A stretch of DNA of 56,709 nucleotides from Ignavibacteriota bacterium (GTDB lineage: Bacteria; Bacteroidota; Ignavibacteria; Ignavibacteriales; Melioribacteraceae): NCBI GenBank assembly GCA_002746605.1, contig PDPT01000048.1, positions 1-56,709 of the forward strand, written 5' to 3'. The position numbers and the translations under genes were made by a program. The notes beneath the pieces were generated by a model. It ran no database searches, was not told where the DNA came from, and saw only the letters and a program-made list of their open reading frames with translations. Positions 8,741-19,000 of this stretch are shown piece by piece. Within the stretch, counting starts at the first letter, position 1. Each line of letters begins with the position of its first letter.

Positions 8741-9948
8741 ACAAAAAAATTATATACGCTTTAATCTTTATACTTACTTACTCGGTGTTAAATGCTCAGT
8801 TCAAAAAAGAGATTAATAATAAGAATACCGAATTAAAAAAGCTAAAAGAGCAAATTAATAAACTGGAAAAGGAGCTTAGCGGATTATCATTAGAAGAAAA
8901 AAATAATTTATCTATCCTAAAAAAAATAGATAAACAAAATTTGTTCTTAGGTAAAAGCATAAAGAAAATTGAATTTGAAGAGAAAAAAATTGAAAATCAA
9001 ATTGTTTTGTTAGAAACAAAAATTAATATTCTTCAAAAGAAAGTTAAGAACTTGCAGAAAGAATTTGGGGATTATCTTGCTTGGTTATATAAGCAAGGAG
9101 AAAATTCTACGCTCAAATATCTTTTTAATTCCGAGTCTTTTAACCAAGCTTTAATCAGGTATCGGCATCTAAAATATATTCACAACAAAAGTGAAAATAT
9201 GATGTTAACATTGCGACATACAAAAGCAGAGTTGGAAACAGCAGTTGTAAATCTCGAAAAAGAGATTGAAGATAAATCAGTAATCTTATCTAGAAAACAA
9301 ACTGAAAGGAAAAAACTTCTCGAAAGAAGAAGTGAAAGAAACAGAGTTTTAACAAATCTTAAAAAAGATAAAAAAAACGTTAATAATGAAATTGAAGAAA
9401 AAAGAAAAATTGAAATTGCCATCAAACAAATGATTGCAGATTTAATTGAAAAGGAAAGAGAAAAAGAAAGACGTTTGAGAACCGCTAAATTAAAAGGTGA
9501 AATAGAAAATTATCCTGAATTCTTTAATTATAAAAACTTTGAGAATTTTGCTGAATTGAAAGGAAAACTTAACTGGCCCTTACAAAATGGAAAACTAGGA
9601 AGAAACTTCGGTGAAAATAAAAATGATAAAACTAAAACCGTTACTTTAAATTATGGTATTGATTTAATTGCTAAAAACAGTCAAGAAGTTTATGCTGTTG
9701 CCGAAGGTATAGTAAGTGCCATTGAGTGGCTGCCAGGTTACGGAAGCATAGTTATAATAACTCATAGAGATAATTTTAGAACAGTTTACGGGCACTTAAC
9801 GGATATAAATGTTTTGGAAGGTAATAAAGTTATTGCAGGTGATTTAATCGGAAGAGTAAATGAAAGTCTGGAAGGGAACATACTTCACTTCGAAATATGG
9901 AATGAAAGAAATTATCAAAATCCCGAAGAGTGGTTAGTTAAGAAGTAG
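8737..9948 (+). CDS. EnvC-like murein hydrolase activator with degenerate LytM domain
   Basis: The protein has a signal peptide ending near LNAQ and a coiled coil of about 230 residues rich in lysine and glutamate. The C terminus is a LytM/M23 domain (about residues 290-403). Key metal ligands are missing: the usual HxGxD is NYGIDL at about residue 305, and the usual HLHFE is ILHFE near residue 383, so the first zinc histidine and the first histidine of HxH are lost. This is the pattern of EnvC-type activators, which stimulate amidases at the division septum without cutting peptidoglycan themselves. The start is TTG, overlapping the DUF4292 stop. The glycan flippase gene begins directly after the stop. 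Confidence 0.82.
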   Translation: MNKKIIYALIFILTYSVLNAQFKKEINNKNTELKKLKEQINKLEKELSGLSLEEKNNLSILKKIDKQNLFLGKSIKKIEFEEKKIENQIVLLETKINILQKKVKNLQKEFGDYLAWLYKQGENSTLKYLFNSESFNQALIRYRHLKYIHNKSENMMLTLRHTKAELETAVVNLEKEIEDKSVILSRKQTERKKLLERRSERNRVLTNLKKDKKNVNNEIEEKRKIEIAIKQMIADLIEKEREKERRLRTAKLKGEIENYPEFFNYKNFENFAELKGKLNWPLQNGKLGRNFGENKNDKTKTVTLNYGIDLIAKNSQEVYAVAEGIVSAIEWLPGYGSIVIITHRDNFRTVYGHLTDINVLEGNKVIAGDLIGRVNESLEGNILHFEIWNERNYQNPEEWLVKK

Positions 9949-11223
9949 ATGTTTAGTTTTGAAAGATTAAAAGTTTTATTTAAAAATAATAACGTTCTAG
10001 TTCGTAATTTTTCCGCTTTAACAATTTTACAAATTTCACAATATGTTTTTCCACTTATTACCTTTCCATATTTAGTTAGAGTTCTTGAACCGAAAGGTTA
10101 TGGTTTGGTTGCTTTTATTACTGCTTTTATTGGATACTTCAAAATTATAACTGATTACGGATTTAATTTATCTGCCACAAAAGAAATATCAAGAAATAGA
10201 AAAAATAAAGAAAAACTTTCAGAAATTTTTAGTTCTGTAATTACTGTTAAAATAATATTATTCGTTTTAAGTTTTTTTTTATTGCTTCCTGTAGTTTCAG
10301 TTATTCCCAAATTTAATCAAAATTCAAATTTATACTTTATTGCTTTTATTTCTGTTGTGGGTAGTGTGTTGTTTCCTATTTGGTTTTTTCAAGGTTTAGA
10401 AAGAATGAGTTTTATTACTATAATAAATTTGATTGTAAAAACTCTTTGGGTTATCTCAATTTTTATTTTTGTTAAAGTAAAAGAAGATTTGTATCTCGTT
10501 TTGTTGTTGGAATCATTGAGCTCAATAACCATAGGCATCATAGGAATAATGTCAGTCAAGTATTATTGGAAAATAAATTTAACTTTTGTAGGCTTTAAAA
10601 AAATAAAAAAACAATTCAAAGAAAGTTGGTATTACTTTTTATCGACAATATCTATTAGTTTTTATACAATTTCTAATGTATTCATTCTCGGACTATTTGT
10701 TAATTATCAAATTGTAGGTTTTTTTTCTGCAGCCGATAAAATTAGAGTTGCAATCCAAAATATTACTGCAATATCCGGTCAAACTATTTTCCCTCATCTT
10801 TCCTTAAAATTTAAAGAGTCCAAAGAGCTTGCTTTACATTTTATAAAGAAATATCTAAAAATATTCGGGATAATTTCTTTTGTTTTATCATTAATATTAT
10901 TCTTTTTTGCAAAAGAAATAATTTATTTAGTTTTGGGAAGTAGTTATGGTAAATCGGTAATTTTGCTTAAAATTCTTTCTTTTTTACCATTTATTATCTT
11001 TTTGAGCAATATTGCCGGAGTTCAAATTATGTTAAATTTAGATTATAAAAAAGAATTTACTAAAATTATTTTTGCAGCTGGAATTATTAATATTTTTCTT
11101 TCATTTCTTTTTGTGCCTATTTTTTTTGAATATGCTACAGCTTCTGTTGTAGTTTTTACTGAAATTATTGTTACATTATCGATGATTAAATTTCTTCAAA
11201 AAAAGAAAATAACATTAGCATAA
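9949..11223 (+). CDS. Polysaccharide/oligosaccharide-repeat flippase (Wzx/RfbX-like)
   Basis: This is a 424-residue integral membrane protein with about 12 hydrophobic segments. The N-terminal segment FSALTILQISQYVFPLITFPYLVRVLEPKGYG is characteristic of Wzx/MATE-type flippases of the polysaccharide synthesis family. These move undecaprenyl-linked glycans across the inner membrane. Its ATG follows the EnvC-like stop with no gap, and the next gene overlaps its stop. The five genes downstream are a UDP-galactopyranose mutase and four glycosyltransferases, so it probably exports the glycan they build. I see no Wzy-type polymerase in the window. Confidence 0.85.
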   Translation: MFSFERLKVLFKNNNVLVRNFSALTILQISQYVFPLITFPYLVRVLEPKGYGLVAFITAFIGYFKIITDYGFNLSATKEISRNRKNKEKLSEIFSSVITVKIILFVLSFFLLLPVVSVIPKFNQNSNLYFIAFISVVGSVLFPIWFFQGLERMSFITIINLIVKTLWVISIFIFVKVKEDLYLVLLLESLSSITIGIIGIMSVKYYWKINLTFVGFKKIKKQFKESWYYFLSTISISFYTISNVFILGLFVNYQIVGFFSAADKIRVAIQNITAISGQTIFPHLSLKFKESKELALHFIKKYLKIFGIISFVLSLILFFFAKEIIYLVLGSSYGKSVILLKILSFLPFIIFLSNIAGVQIMLNLDYKKEFTKIIFAAGIINIFLSFLFVPIFFEYATASVVVFTEIIVTLSMIKFLQKKKITLA

Positions 11224-12320
11224 TGATGAAATGTGATTATTTAATTATTGGTGCCGGATTTGCAGGAAGTGTTTTTGCAGAAAGAATTGCAAATGTGCTG
11301 AACAAAAAAGTTATTCTTGTTGAAAAGAGAAACCATATTGGCGGAAATTCTTATGATGAAAAAAATAAAAATGGTATTTTAATACATAAATATGGTCCTC
11401 ATATTTTTCATACAAACAGCGAAAAAGTTTTTGATTATCTTTCTCAATTTACCGAGTGGAGAAGGTATGAACATAAAGTATTGGCTAAGTTAGATGGGAA
11501 ATTTTATCCTATACCAATAAATAGAACAACAATAAATAAACTTTATAGCAAAAACTTTACAACTGATAAGGAAGTTAATAGTTTTTATGAAAGAGTTAGA
11601 ATTTGTAAACAAGAGATTAATAATTCTGAAGATATAATTGTTAATAAAGTTGGAATTGATCTTTATGAGAAGTTCTTTAAATATTATACTAAAAAACAGT
11701 GGAAATTAGATCCTTCTGAACTTTCTTCACAAGTGTGTGGTAGAATACCTGTACGCACAAATCCTGATGACAGATATTTTACAGATAACTACCAGTTTAT
11801 GCCCAAAGAAGGTTATACTGAAATATTTAAGAAAATGTTAAATCATAAGAACATAGAAATTATTTTAAATACGGACTACAAACAAATTATAAATGATGTG
11901 AAATTTGGTAAGATGGTTTACACAGGTCCAATTGATTATTTTTTTGATCATAAATATGGTAAACTTCCATATCGTTCATTAGATTTTATTTGGGAAAATC
12001 ATCAGCATGAGAGTTTTCAAGATGCGGCAGTAGTAAATTATGTTGAAGAAAAACCTGAGTTCACGAGAATTACAGAATATAAGAAAATAACTGGACAAAA
12101 AAGTAAGACAACAACTATTAGCAAAGAGTATCCAAAATTTAATGGAGAACCTTATTATCCGATAATAAATGAAAGTAATAATAATATACACAAAAAATAT
12201 TTTTTTGAAGCTAAGAAATTAAAAAATGTATTATTTCTTGGTAGACTTGCTGAATATAAATATTATAATATGGATCAAGTAGTGGCAAGATGTTTGACTT
12301 TGTTTGAGAGGGAATTATGA
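11223..12320 (+). CDS. glf: UDP-galactopyranose mutase
   Basis: Glf converts UDP-galactopyranose to UDP-galactofuranose using reduced FAD, giving the donor for galactofuranose in surface glycans. The 365-residue length matches family members. It begins with the FAD-binding YLIIGAGFAGSVFAERIA, then GGNSYDEKN and the strongly conserved KYGPHIFHTNS. GRIPVRTNPDDRYFTDNYQFMP and the C-terminal GRLAEYKYYNMDQVV are also typical. It overlaps the flippase stop by one base (two in-frame ATGs, at 11223 and 11226). The following gene is a GT2 enzyme that starts 4 bases inside it, a likely galactofuranosyltransferase. Confidence 0.96.
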   Translation: MMKCDYLIIGAGFAGSVFAERIANVLNKKVILVEKRNHIGGNSYDEKNKNGILIHKYGPHIFHTNSEKVFDYLSQFTEWRRYEHKVLAKLDGKFYPIPINRTTINKLYSKNFTTDKEVNSFYERVRICKQEINNSEDIIVNKVGIDLYEKFFKYYTKKQWKLDPSELSSQVCGRIPVRTNPDDRYFTDNYQFMPKEGYTEIFKKMLNHKNIEIILNTDYKQIINDVKFGKMVYTGPIDYFFDHKYGKLPYRSLDFIWENHQHESFQDAAVVNYVEEKPEFTRITEYKKITGQKSKTTTISKEYPKFNGEPYYPIINESNNNIHKKYFFEAKKLKNVLFLGRLAEYKYYNMDQVVARCLTLFEREL

Positions 12321-13201
12321 CTGAACGTGTTTGTGCCGTTGTTGTTACATACAATAGGTTAGAATTATTAAAGGAGTGTATAGCAGCACTAAGACAACAA
12401 ACTCATAAACTTGATGAGATTATTGTAGTAAATAATAATAGTTCTGACGGAACTAAAGAGTGGTTAGATACACAGAATGACATTACAAAAATTCATCAAG
12501 AAAATCTTGGTGGTGCAGGCGGCTTCCACAATGGAATGAAAGCTGCTTATGAGAAAAGTTATGATTGGGTTTGGTTAATGGATGATGATGGCTTACCTAC
12601 TGATAAAGCATTAGAAATCCTATTAAATTCAGAAAAAGATTGTTTAGTTAAAAATTCACTCGTAGTCTCAAAAGAAGATAACAAAAATCTAACTTTTGGT
12701 ATTTATATCAAATCTAAAAAAAAAATATTAAGAGAAGTGAAAGAAGTCAAAGGTAATAGTATTGAGAAATATGCAAGTTTCTTTAATGGGACTTTAATAC
12801 ATCAAAAGATCATGAGTAAGATTGGATTTCCTAACCCTTTATTCTTTATATATGGTGATGAACACGAATATTTTTTTCGTATTAAAAAATATAATTTTGA
12901 TATCCTTACTATCGTTAACTCTCATTTTTTACATCCACCTCAAAAATATAAAACATTTGGTTATGGTTTTTTCTTCTATCATTTTAAGTTTTTTAATAAA
13001 CTGGGTATTAAATATATTCCTCGAAACTATTTTTTAATATGGATTCTATATAAAGAGTTTCATTTCAAAAATTTATTAAAAATTTTCATCTTTGATCTTA
13101 TTGGTATCCTTTTTATCCAACATAAACCCCTATATTTCATAAAATATATTCTATCAATTTTTGATGGAATTTTATTAATTAACAAGGTGAAAGATGATTA
13201 G
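12317..13201 (+). CDS. Glycosyltransferase family 2, possible galactofuranosyltransferase
   Basis: The 294-residue protein has a GT-A fold: VCAVVVTYNRLELLKECIAAL at the N terminus, IIVVNNNSSDGT, the ENLGGAGGFHNGM segment and the metal-binding WLMDDDGLP. The LGGAGGF motif with DDD is shared with GlfT-type and rhamnosyltransferase-like GT2 enzymes. Its placement overlapping glf makes galactofuranose transfer the best guess, although no specificity can be proved from the sequence. The C-terminal 60 residues are hydrophobic and aromatic, suggesting membrane association. The next GT2 gene overlaps its end by 8 bases. Confidence 0.85.
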   Translation: MTERVCAVVVTYNRLELLKECIAALRQQTHKLDEIIVVNNNSSDGTKEWLDTQNDITKIHQENLGGAGGFHNGMKAAYEKSYDWVWLMDDDGLPTDKALEILLNSEKDCLVKNSLVVSKEDNKNLTFGIYIKSKKKILREVKEVKGNSIEKYASFFNGTLIHQKIMSKIGFPNPLFFIYGDEHEYFFRIKKYNFDILTIVNSHFLHPPQKYKTFGYGFFFYHFKFFNKLGIKYIPRNYFLIWILYKEFHFKNLLKIFIFDLIGILFIQHKPLYFIKYILSIFDGILLINKVKDD

Positions 13202-14156
13202 TGTCTTGATGCCTGTTTATAATTGCGAAAAATATATTTCGCAAGCAATTACTAGTATTCTTAACCAAACATTTAAGGAGTTTGAATTTTTAATTATAAA
13301 TGATGGTTCTACAGATAATACAGAAAAAGTTATTAATACTTTTAGCGACAAAAGAATTAAATATATAAAAAGAAAACATTCTGGTATTTCTAATACACTG
13401 AACTATGGTATTGAAAAAGCTCAGTATGATTTAATAGCTAGAATGGATGCTGATGACATTGCTCATCCGGAAAGACTCAAAATTCAAATAGATTATATGT
13501 TAAAGAATCCGGGTATAGATGTTATTTCTTCGTGGTATGCAGTATTTAATAAGAACAAAATTGCATATATTATAAAATTACCTGAATGGAATGATGAAAT
13601 AGTAAAAAAGTTAGCTCTTTTTTCAAGTGTTTGTCATCCTTCAGTTATATTTAAAAAAGAAAAAATAAAAATTTTAGGCGGGTACAATGAAAATCTTAAC
13701 GGAGCTCAAGATTATGATTTATGGTTAAGAGCCAAGAATGATTTGATTTTTTACAATATTCAAGAAGTTTTAACATTATATAGATATGACTCTAATTTCT
13801 CTGATAAATATAAAAGAAATATCTTTTATCACATTCAAGAGAAATATTATAAAAATATCGAAAAAGAATTTAATATAACTGATAGAAATGAAAAGCTATA
13901 CAATAGGGCTGTAAGGGAATTATTCTACGGAGATAAACATAAAGCAAGAGAACTAATGCTAAAAAGTAATTTTGTCCAAATATTTTCAATTAGGTCACTA
14001 TATGTTATTTTTATCTCTTTTCTAAAAGAAAAAAGATATGAAAAAATACTACACAAAAAATTCTGGTTAAGAATATCTTTTCTTAAATTATTACTAAAAA
14101 TGGAAAATAGAAAAAAATTGAAAGAATTAAACATTATATTAAAATTATATAGTTGA
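13194..14156 (+). CDS. Glycosyltransferase family 2
   Basis: This is a 320-residue GT-A enzyme with a standard N terminus, ISVLMPVYNCEKYISQAITSIL. It has the nucleotide-sugar site FLIINDGSTDNT, the DxD-containing RMDADDIAHPERL and the acceptor-side GGYNENLNGAQDYDLWLRA. The C-terminal part is lysine-rich and less typical. It lies in the coupled glycan cluster and probably adds one sugar to the lipid-linked repeat unit. An AAGGTG sequence lies just before the ATG at 13194, which overlaps the preceding gene. The sugar donor is unknown. Confidence 0.88.
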   Translation: MISVLMPVYNCEKYISQAITSILNQTFKEFEFLIINDGSTDNTEKVINTFSDKRIKYIKRKHSGISNTLNYGIEKAQYDLIARMDADDIAHPERLKIQIDYMLKNPGIDVISSWYAVFNKNKIAYIIKLPEWNDEIVKKLALFSSVCHPSVIFKKEKIKILGGYNENLNGAQDYDLWLRAKNDLIFYNIQEVLTLYRYDSNFSDKYKRNIFYHIQEKYYKNIEKEFNITDRNEKLYNRAVRELFYGDKHKARELMLKSNFVQIFSIRSLYVIFISFLKEKRYEKILHKKFWLRISFLKLLLKMENRKKLKELNIILKLYS

Positions 14157-14160
14157 TTTT

Positions 14161-14853
14161 ATGAATTATTGTTTAACAAATATAACAACAAATTTTTTAA
14201 ACAACTTAGAAACTAAGCATGTAATATTATATGCTGATTTTAATGTAATAAATTATTTGTATGAAAATAAAATTGAAATTCCCAAGGGTATTCAGCTATA
14301 TCCTGATTCAACTGCTGTCTATTTTTATTTAAAATATTTTTTGAAAAATAATTGCCATAAAATTGTTAGTACAGATTTGCAATATAAAATGTTAGAACAT
14401 TTAAATAAAAACTCTAATTCATTATTTCTATTTGGTGATAGCGATGAAATACTTGAAAAGACTAAGTCTAATATTGCAAAAAACTATCCTAATGTAAATA
14501 TTGTTGGTATGAAAAATGGGTATCAATTTGATCACCAAAAAATAATAAAAGATATTAATAATTTTGAACCGGATATATTATTGGTAGGGCTTGGTGTTGG
14601 GCGACAAGAGAAATGGATTTTAGACAATTATAAAGAGATAAATTGTAATTTAATATTAGCTGTTGGTGGTTGGTTTCAATATTTATCGGGGGGGAAAAAA
14701 AGAGCACCTCTTTTTCTAAGAAGCTTACACCTTGAATGGTTATATAAATTGTGTCATGAATTTTTTAGAGTTTGGGAAAGATATTTTATTGGTATTCCCA
14801 AGTTTTTCTATAGAGTTTTTACAAAAAAAATAATAATTGAGTTAAAAGATTAA
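14161..14853 (+). CDS. WecG/TagA/CpsF family glycosyltransferase
   Basis: This is a GT26 enzyme of 230 residues. The family motifs are PDILLVGLGVGRQEKWI and AVGGWFQYLSGGKKRAPLFLRSLHLEWLYKL, including the R-A-P and the E-W/L-Y-R/K elements. GT26 enzymes commonly transfer N-acetylmannosaminuronic acid or a related sugar to lipid-linked N-acetylglucosamine early in repeat-unit assembly. Here the N-terminal part is shorter and more divergent than in E. coli WecG. The gene starts 4 bases after the previous stop and ends with a one-base overlap onto the GT4 gene. Confidence 0.88.
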   Translation: MNYCLTNITTNFLNNLETKHVILYADFNVINYLYENKIEIPKGIQLYPDSTAVYFYLKYFLKNNCHKIVSTDLQYKMLEHLNKNSNSLFLFGDSDEILEKTKSNIAKNYPNVNIVGMKNGYQFDHQKIIKDINNFEPDILLVGLGVGRQEKWILDNYKEINCNLILAVGGWFQYLSGGKKRAPLFLRSLHLEWLYKLCHEFFRVWERYFIGIPKFFYRVFTKKIIIELKD

Positions 14854-16010
14854 TGAGGATTTTATTTGTCAACGAGTTTACTGCCATAAAAGGTGGTGTT
14901 GATACACTTATAAATCTTGAAATTGCTAAACTTAAGGAAAAAGGACATTTTATAGAATTATTTTCTATATATCATTCAGAAATAATAATTAAATCTAAGT
15001 TTACTTTTCTTAAATATCTATTTATTCAAAAAGATATTAAAAGATTGAAAGACAAGATTATTTCTTTTAATCCACAAATAATACATATTCATAATATTTA
15101 TCCTTTGTGGGGAAATTTTTTAAAGAAACTAAAAGTGCAACCTAATATTAAAATAGTTTATCATATACATAATTTTTATCCTTTTTGTATAAATTCGTTT
15201 TTCTTTAGAAAAGAACAAAGCTGTCAACTATGTTTTAACAAAAATAGTTTATATTTTGGTATTAAATATAAATGCTATCAAAATTCTTATGCAAAATCTT
15301 TTTACGCGTCATTACTTAAAACTAAAAGTAATGACTGGTTAAAGTATAGTTCTAAAATAGACTCTTTTTTGGCTGTAAGTAATTTTATTTTTAATAAATA
15401 TATAGAGTTAGGAATAGATACTAAAAAAATTACTTATCTTAAAAATCCGGTTACATTTGAAATCAATAATGTGAAAAATATACAGGGAGATTATATTTTA
15501 TACATTGGTAATATTAATAAAGCGAAAGGTGTAGACAAAGTATGTTTGTTGGCAAAAGAACTTCAGCATTTACGATTTATGATAGTTGGTAGTGGAGAAG
15601 ATTATAATGAATTAGTTGAGAAATACGGTAAGCTTAATAACTTAGAGTTTTGTGGTTATTTAGGTGGTGAAAGAAAAATTAAAGTCATAAAGAAAGCAAG
15701 ATTTGTTATTTTTCCTACACTTTTAAAAGAGAGTTTTGGATTAGTAATTCTTGAAGCTTTTAAGTTAGGTAAACCTGTTTTGACTACCGGTTTAGGTGCG
15801 ACGGGGGAATTAGTAAAAAGTAATATTTCAGGACAAATTTATGATTATAATTCTTTTAATGATTTAAAAGAAAAAACAATTAAAATGTGGAATGAATTAA
15901 ATAATAAGAATGTTTATTTTAATAATTGTATTAAAAAAGCTAATGAGTACAATTTAACGGAACATATCTCTTTGTTAGAAGAACATTATAATTCAATAAT
16001 TAATAAGTAA
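14853..16010 (+). CDS. Glycosyltransferase family 4
   Basis: The 385-residue GT-B enzyme begins MRILFVNEFTAIKGGVDTL, the usual GT4 N terminus with a glycine-rich loop. The C-terminal nucleotide-sugar domain contains YILYIGNINKAKGVDKV, RFMIVGSGEDY, FPTLLKESFGLVILEAFKLGKPVLTT and GEL. The E-x7-E motif (ESFGLVILE) is intact, so the enzyme is probably active as a retaining transferase. An unusual cysteine-containing segment (SCQLCFNKN, about residue 125) sits in the N-terminal domain, where some GT4 enzymes of the cell-surface type carry a similar pair. It is the last gene of the glycan cluster. Confidence 0.88.
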   Translation: MRILFVNEFTAIKGGVDTLINLEIAKLKEKGHFIELFSIYHSEIIIKSKFTFLKYLFIQKDIKRLKDKIISFNPQIIHIHNIYPLWGNFLKKLKVQPNIKIVYHIHNFYPFCINSFFFRKEQSCQLCFNKNSLYFGIKYKCYQNSYAKSFYASLLKTKSNDWLKYSSKIDSFLAVSNFIFNKYIELGIDTKKITYLKNPVTFEINNVKNIQGDYILYIGNINKAKGVDKVCLLAKELQHLRFMIVGSGEDYNELVEKYGKLNNLEFCGYLGGERKIKVIKKARFVIFPTLLKESFGLVILEAFKLGKPVLTTGLGATGELVKSNISGQIYDYNSFNDLKEKTIKMWNELNNKNVYFNNCIKKANEYNLTEHISLLEEHYNSIINK

Positions 16011-16018
16011 GTTCAACA

Positions 16019-19000
16019 ATGTTAAAAAAAATTTTATTTTATATTCTATTATTCATATCATATTGCTATCCACAAACAAAGTTGATTAATTACAAACAAA
16101 CTAAAAATATTATTTCATTTAATGTTAAGTTCGAAAGTATTAAGGAAATTCAAATCTTTAATGATATCATAGGAAATAATTTTTTATTACCTACCAAAGA
16201 AATTTTTGTTGGAATTCCTACTTCGTCAAAAGTTACTTTAAATTATACTGTAATTAAGAGTAAAGAAATTGATCTTCAGACTACACTAAAATTTCAACCA
16301 TTATTAGGAGACAATGAAAGAAAAAAAATATTTAATAAAACTATTGAAAGTTTGCTAAATGGTAAAGAGTATGTAAAAGTTCTAGGTTATTTATGGATAG
16401 ATGGGATTTATTGTGTCCATTTGAGAATTGATAATCTTTATTACAATAATAAAGAAAAAATAATTAATCAAATTCAAGAAGTTGAAATAAAACTAGAATT
16501 CATTTCAAGTAATTACTCTAAAGAACTAAAAAATGTTGGACTGAAAAATATTACTACAAACAATATCGTTTTAAATTATGACTATATCAAAAAGTCTGAA
16601 AAAGAAAACAATATAATATTTTCTCATAATGAGTGGATATCCTATGATAAAGAATATGTAAAGATTAATGTGGCTGAAGATGGTATATATAGATTAAGCT
16701 ATAATGATTTAGAAGAGGTGGGAATATCCTTTTTAAATATTAATCCAAAATCTCTTAAATTATTTTCTAAGGGAAAAGAGATTCCAATATTTGTTTCCAA
16801 TGAAGAAAGCCTTTCTTTTGGTAAAAATGATTATATAGAATTTGTTGGATTAAGAAATAAGGGAGGTAGACATAGGGAACTAGGTTCTTATAATAAACCT
16901 TACAATGAATTTCTAGGAAGATATACTGATACAACAACTTATTGGTTAACTTGGGATGGTGCTTATGGTAAAAGAGTTTTGGTAGAATCAAGTACAGTTA
17001 ATACCTTAGATACTATTAAATCTTATCAAGAGGTAATACACTTAGAAAAAAATAATTGGTTCGATTTTTCTGGAGACTCACAAGTAAGAAAAGAGTTACC
17101 TTTCTGGATTGAAAATAAGACATGGGGATGGGGAGCAATAAGTGGAGGAAAAACATTTAGCAGTAATTTTAATATATCTAACTTGATAGATAATGATAGT
17201 TGTAGAATTTTTGCTAAATTACATAGTTATGCCTCGCAATTGCTTAATAAAGCACATCAGTTACAATTAAGTTTAAATAACTCAATAATTTCAAGCGATA
17301 CAATTGATATTGATAAATACGAAAAAAAAATATTATACTCTACAGTAAATTCGGCACAACTTATTGAAGGTAAAAATATAGTAAAAGTTCATTCTTATAT
17401 AAATTCTTCTCCTATCAACTTGTGTTTTTTTGATTGGTTTGAAATTGAATATCCGCGTTATATAATTCCTATTAATAACGAATTAGTATTTCAATTTAAT
17501 GTTGATGATATTGTAAAGAATATAAGAATTAAAAGTCCAGCTTCTGATAATTTTTCAGTTTGGAGGGTAGGAAGCAATTATAGAAAATTTAATGCATTAA
17601 TAGCTAATAATTCTTTGACTTTTCTAGATACTATCAGTAGTCAGGATAAGTATATCTACTCTGATATATCACAAATAAAAACTCCGGAGATTTCATATAA
17701 ACGAAAAATCACTAATTTAATTAATCCCCAAAATCAAGCGGATTATATAATTATTACTCATAAAAAATTTATCGAAAAGGTTAATGAATATGCTGATTTT
17801 ATTTCCGAAACTTATAATCTGAAGACTAAGGTAATAAATATAGAAAATATTTATAATCAATTTTCATATGGATTTTTTAATCCTGAAGCGATTAAAGATT
17901 TTTTGATGGCTACTCATACATATTGGCAAAATCCAAAACCGAAATATGTCTTTCTTATTGGTGGAGCTACTTATGATTATCATGGTAACAAATACAAAAA
18001 TCTTGCTTCGGTTGATTATAGGGTGAAAAATTATGTTCCTTCTTTTGGAGCTCCAGTTAGTGATAATTGGTTTGTAACTTGGGATACAACAGGGGCTTAT
18101 ATTCCTCAAATGAATATAGGAAGAATACCGGTAACTAAAAATGAGCAAATAGATAGATATTTAGCTAAACATAGAAGTTTTGTTAATCAAAAATATGATG
18201 ATTGGAATAAGAGATATTTCTTCTTTTCAAGTGGAAATTCGAGTTCTGAATCTGAACTCAATTCTTTAAGGGCTTCGAACCAATTTGTAATAGATAATTA
18301 CATAAAACCGAAGCCAATAGGTGGAAACTATTTCCATTTTTACAAAACAGCAAATCCTCAAACTAATTTCGGACCTATTAGTAAAGATGAATTTCAAAGT
18401 GCAATCGATCAAGGTGCAATGTTGATTTCTTACATTGGACACAGTGGGACACAAATTTGGGATAACTCTATAACAGAACCTGAACAATTAAAAAATTTGA
18501 AGGGTAGATATCCAATTGTTTCGGATTTTGGTTGTTCGACTGGTAAATTTGCCGAGCCAGATGTAACTTCATTTTCTGAGTTATTTACAATTGGGAAAGG
18601 GGGGCAGGCTCTAGCTTACTTCGGCAATACTTCGCTTGGTTTTGTTTCAACTTCTGTTTTAAGTCCAAAAATATTTTATAAAAAAATATTTGAAGAAAAA
18701 ATTTATAATATTAGCGAAGCCCACAAGCAAGCAAAGTTAGAAATACTTAAGAATTATGGTTCATCAAATATTTATAAGTTATTTGCATTAACTAATACAC
18801 TAATTGGTGATCCCATTTTATCAGTTCATATTCCAACAAAACCGAATTTTGTATTAAAGCAAAATGATTTTAAATTATTTCCTGAAATTCCAACTGATTT
18901 GGATGAAAATGCTAATTTTAAAATACAATATTTTAATTATGGTAGTGTTCCAAGTGATTCATTATCAATCAATGTAATACATAAATACAAGAATTATTCG

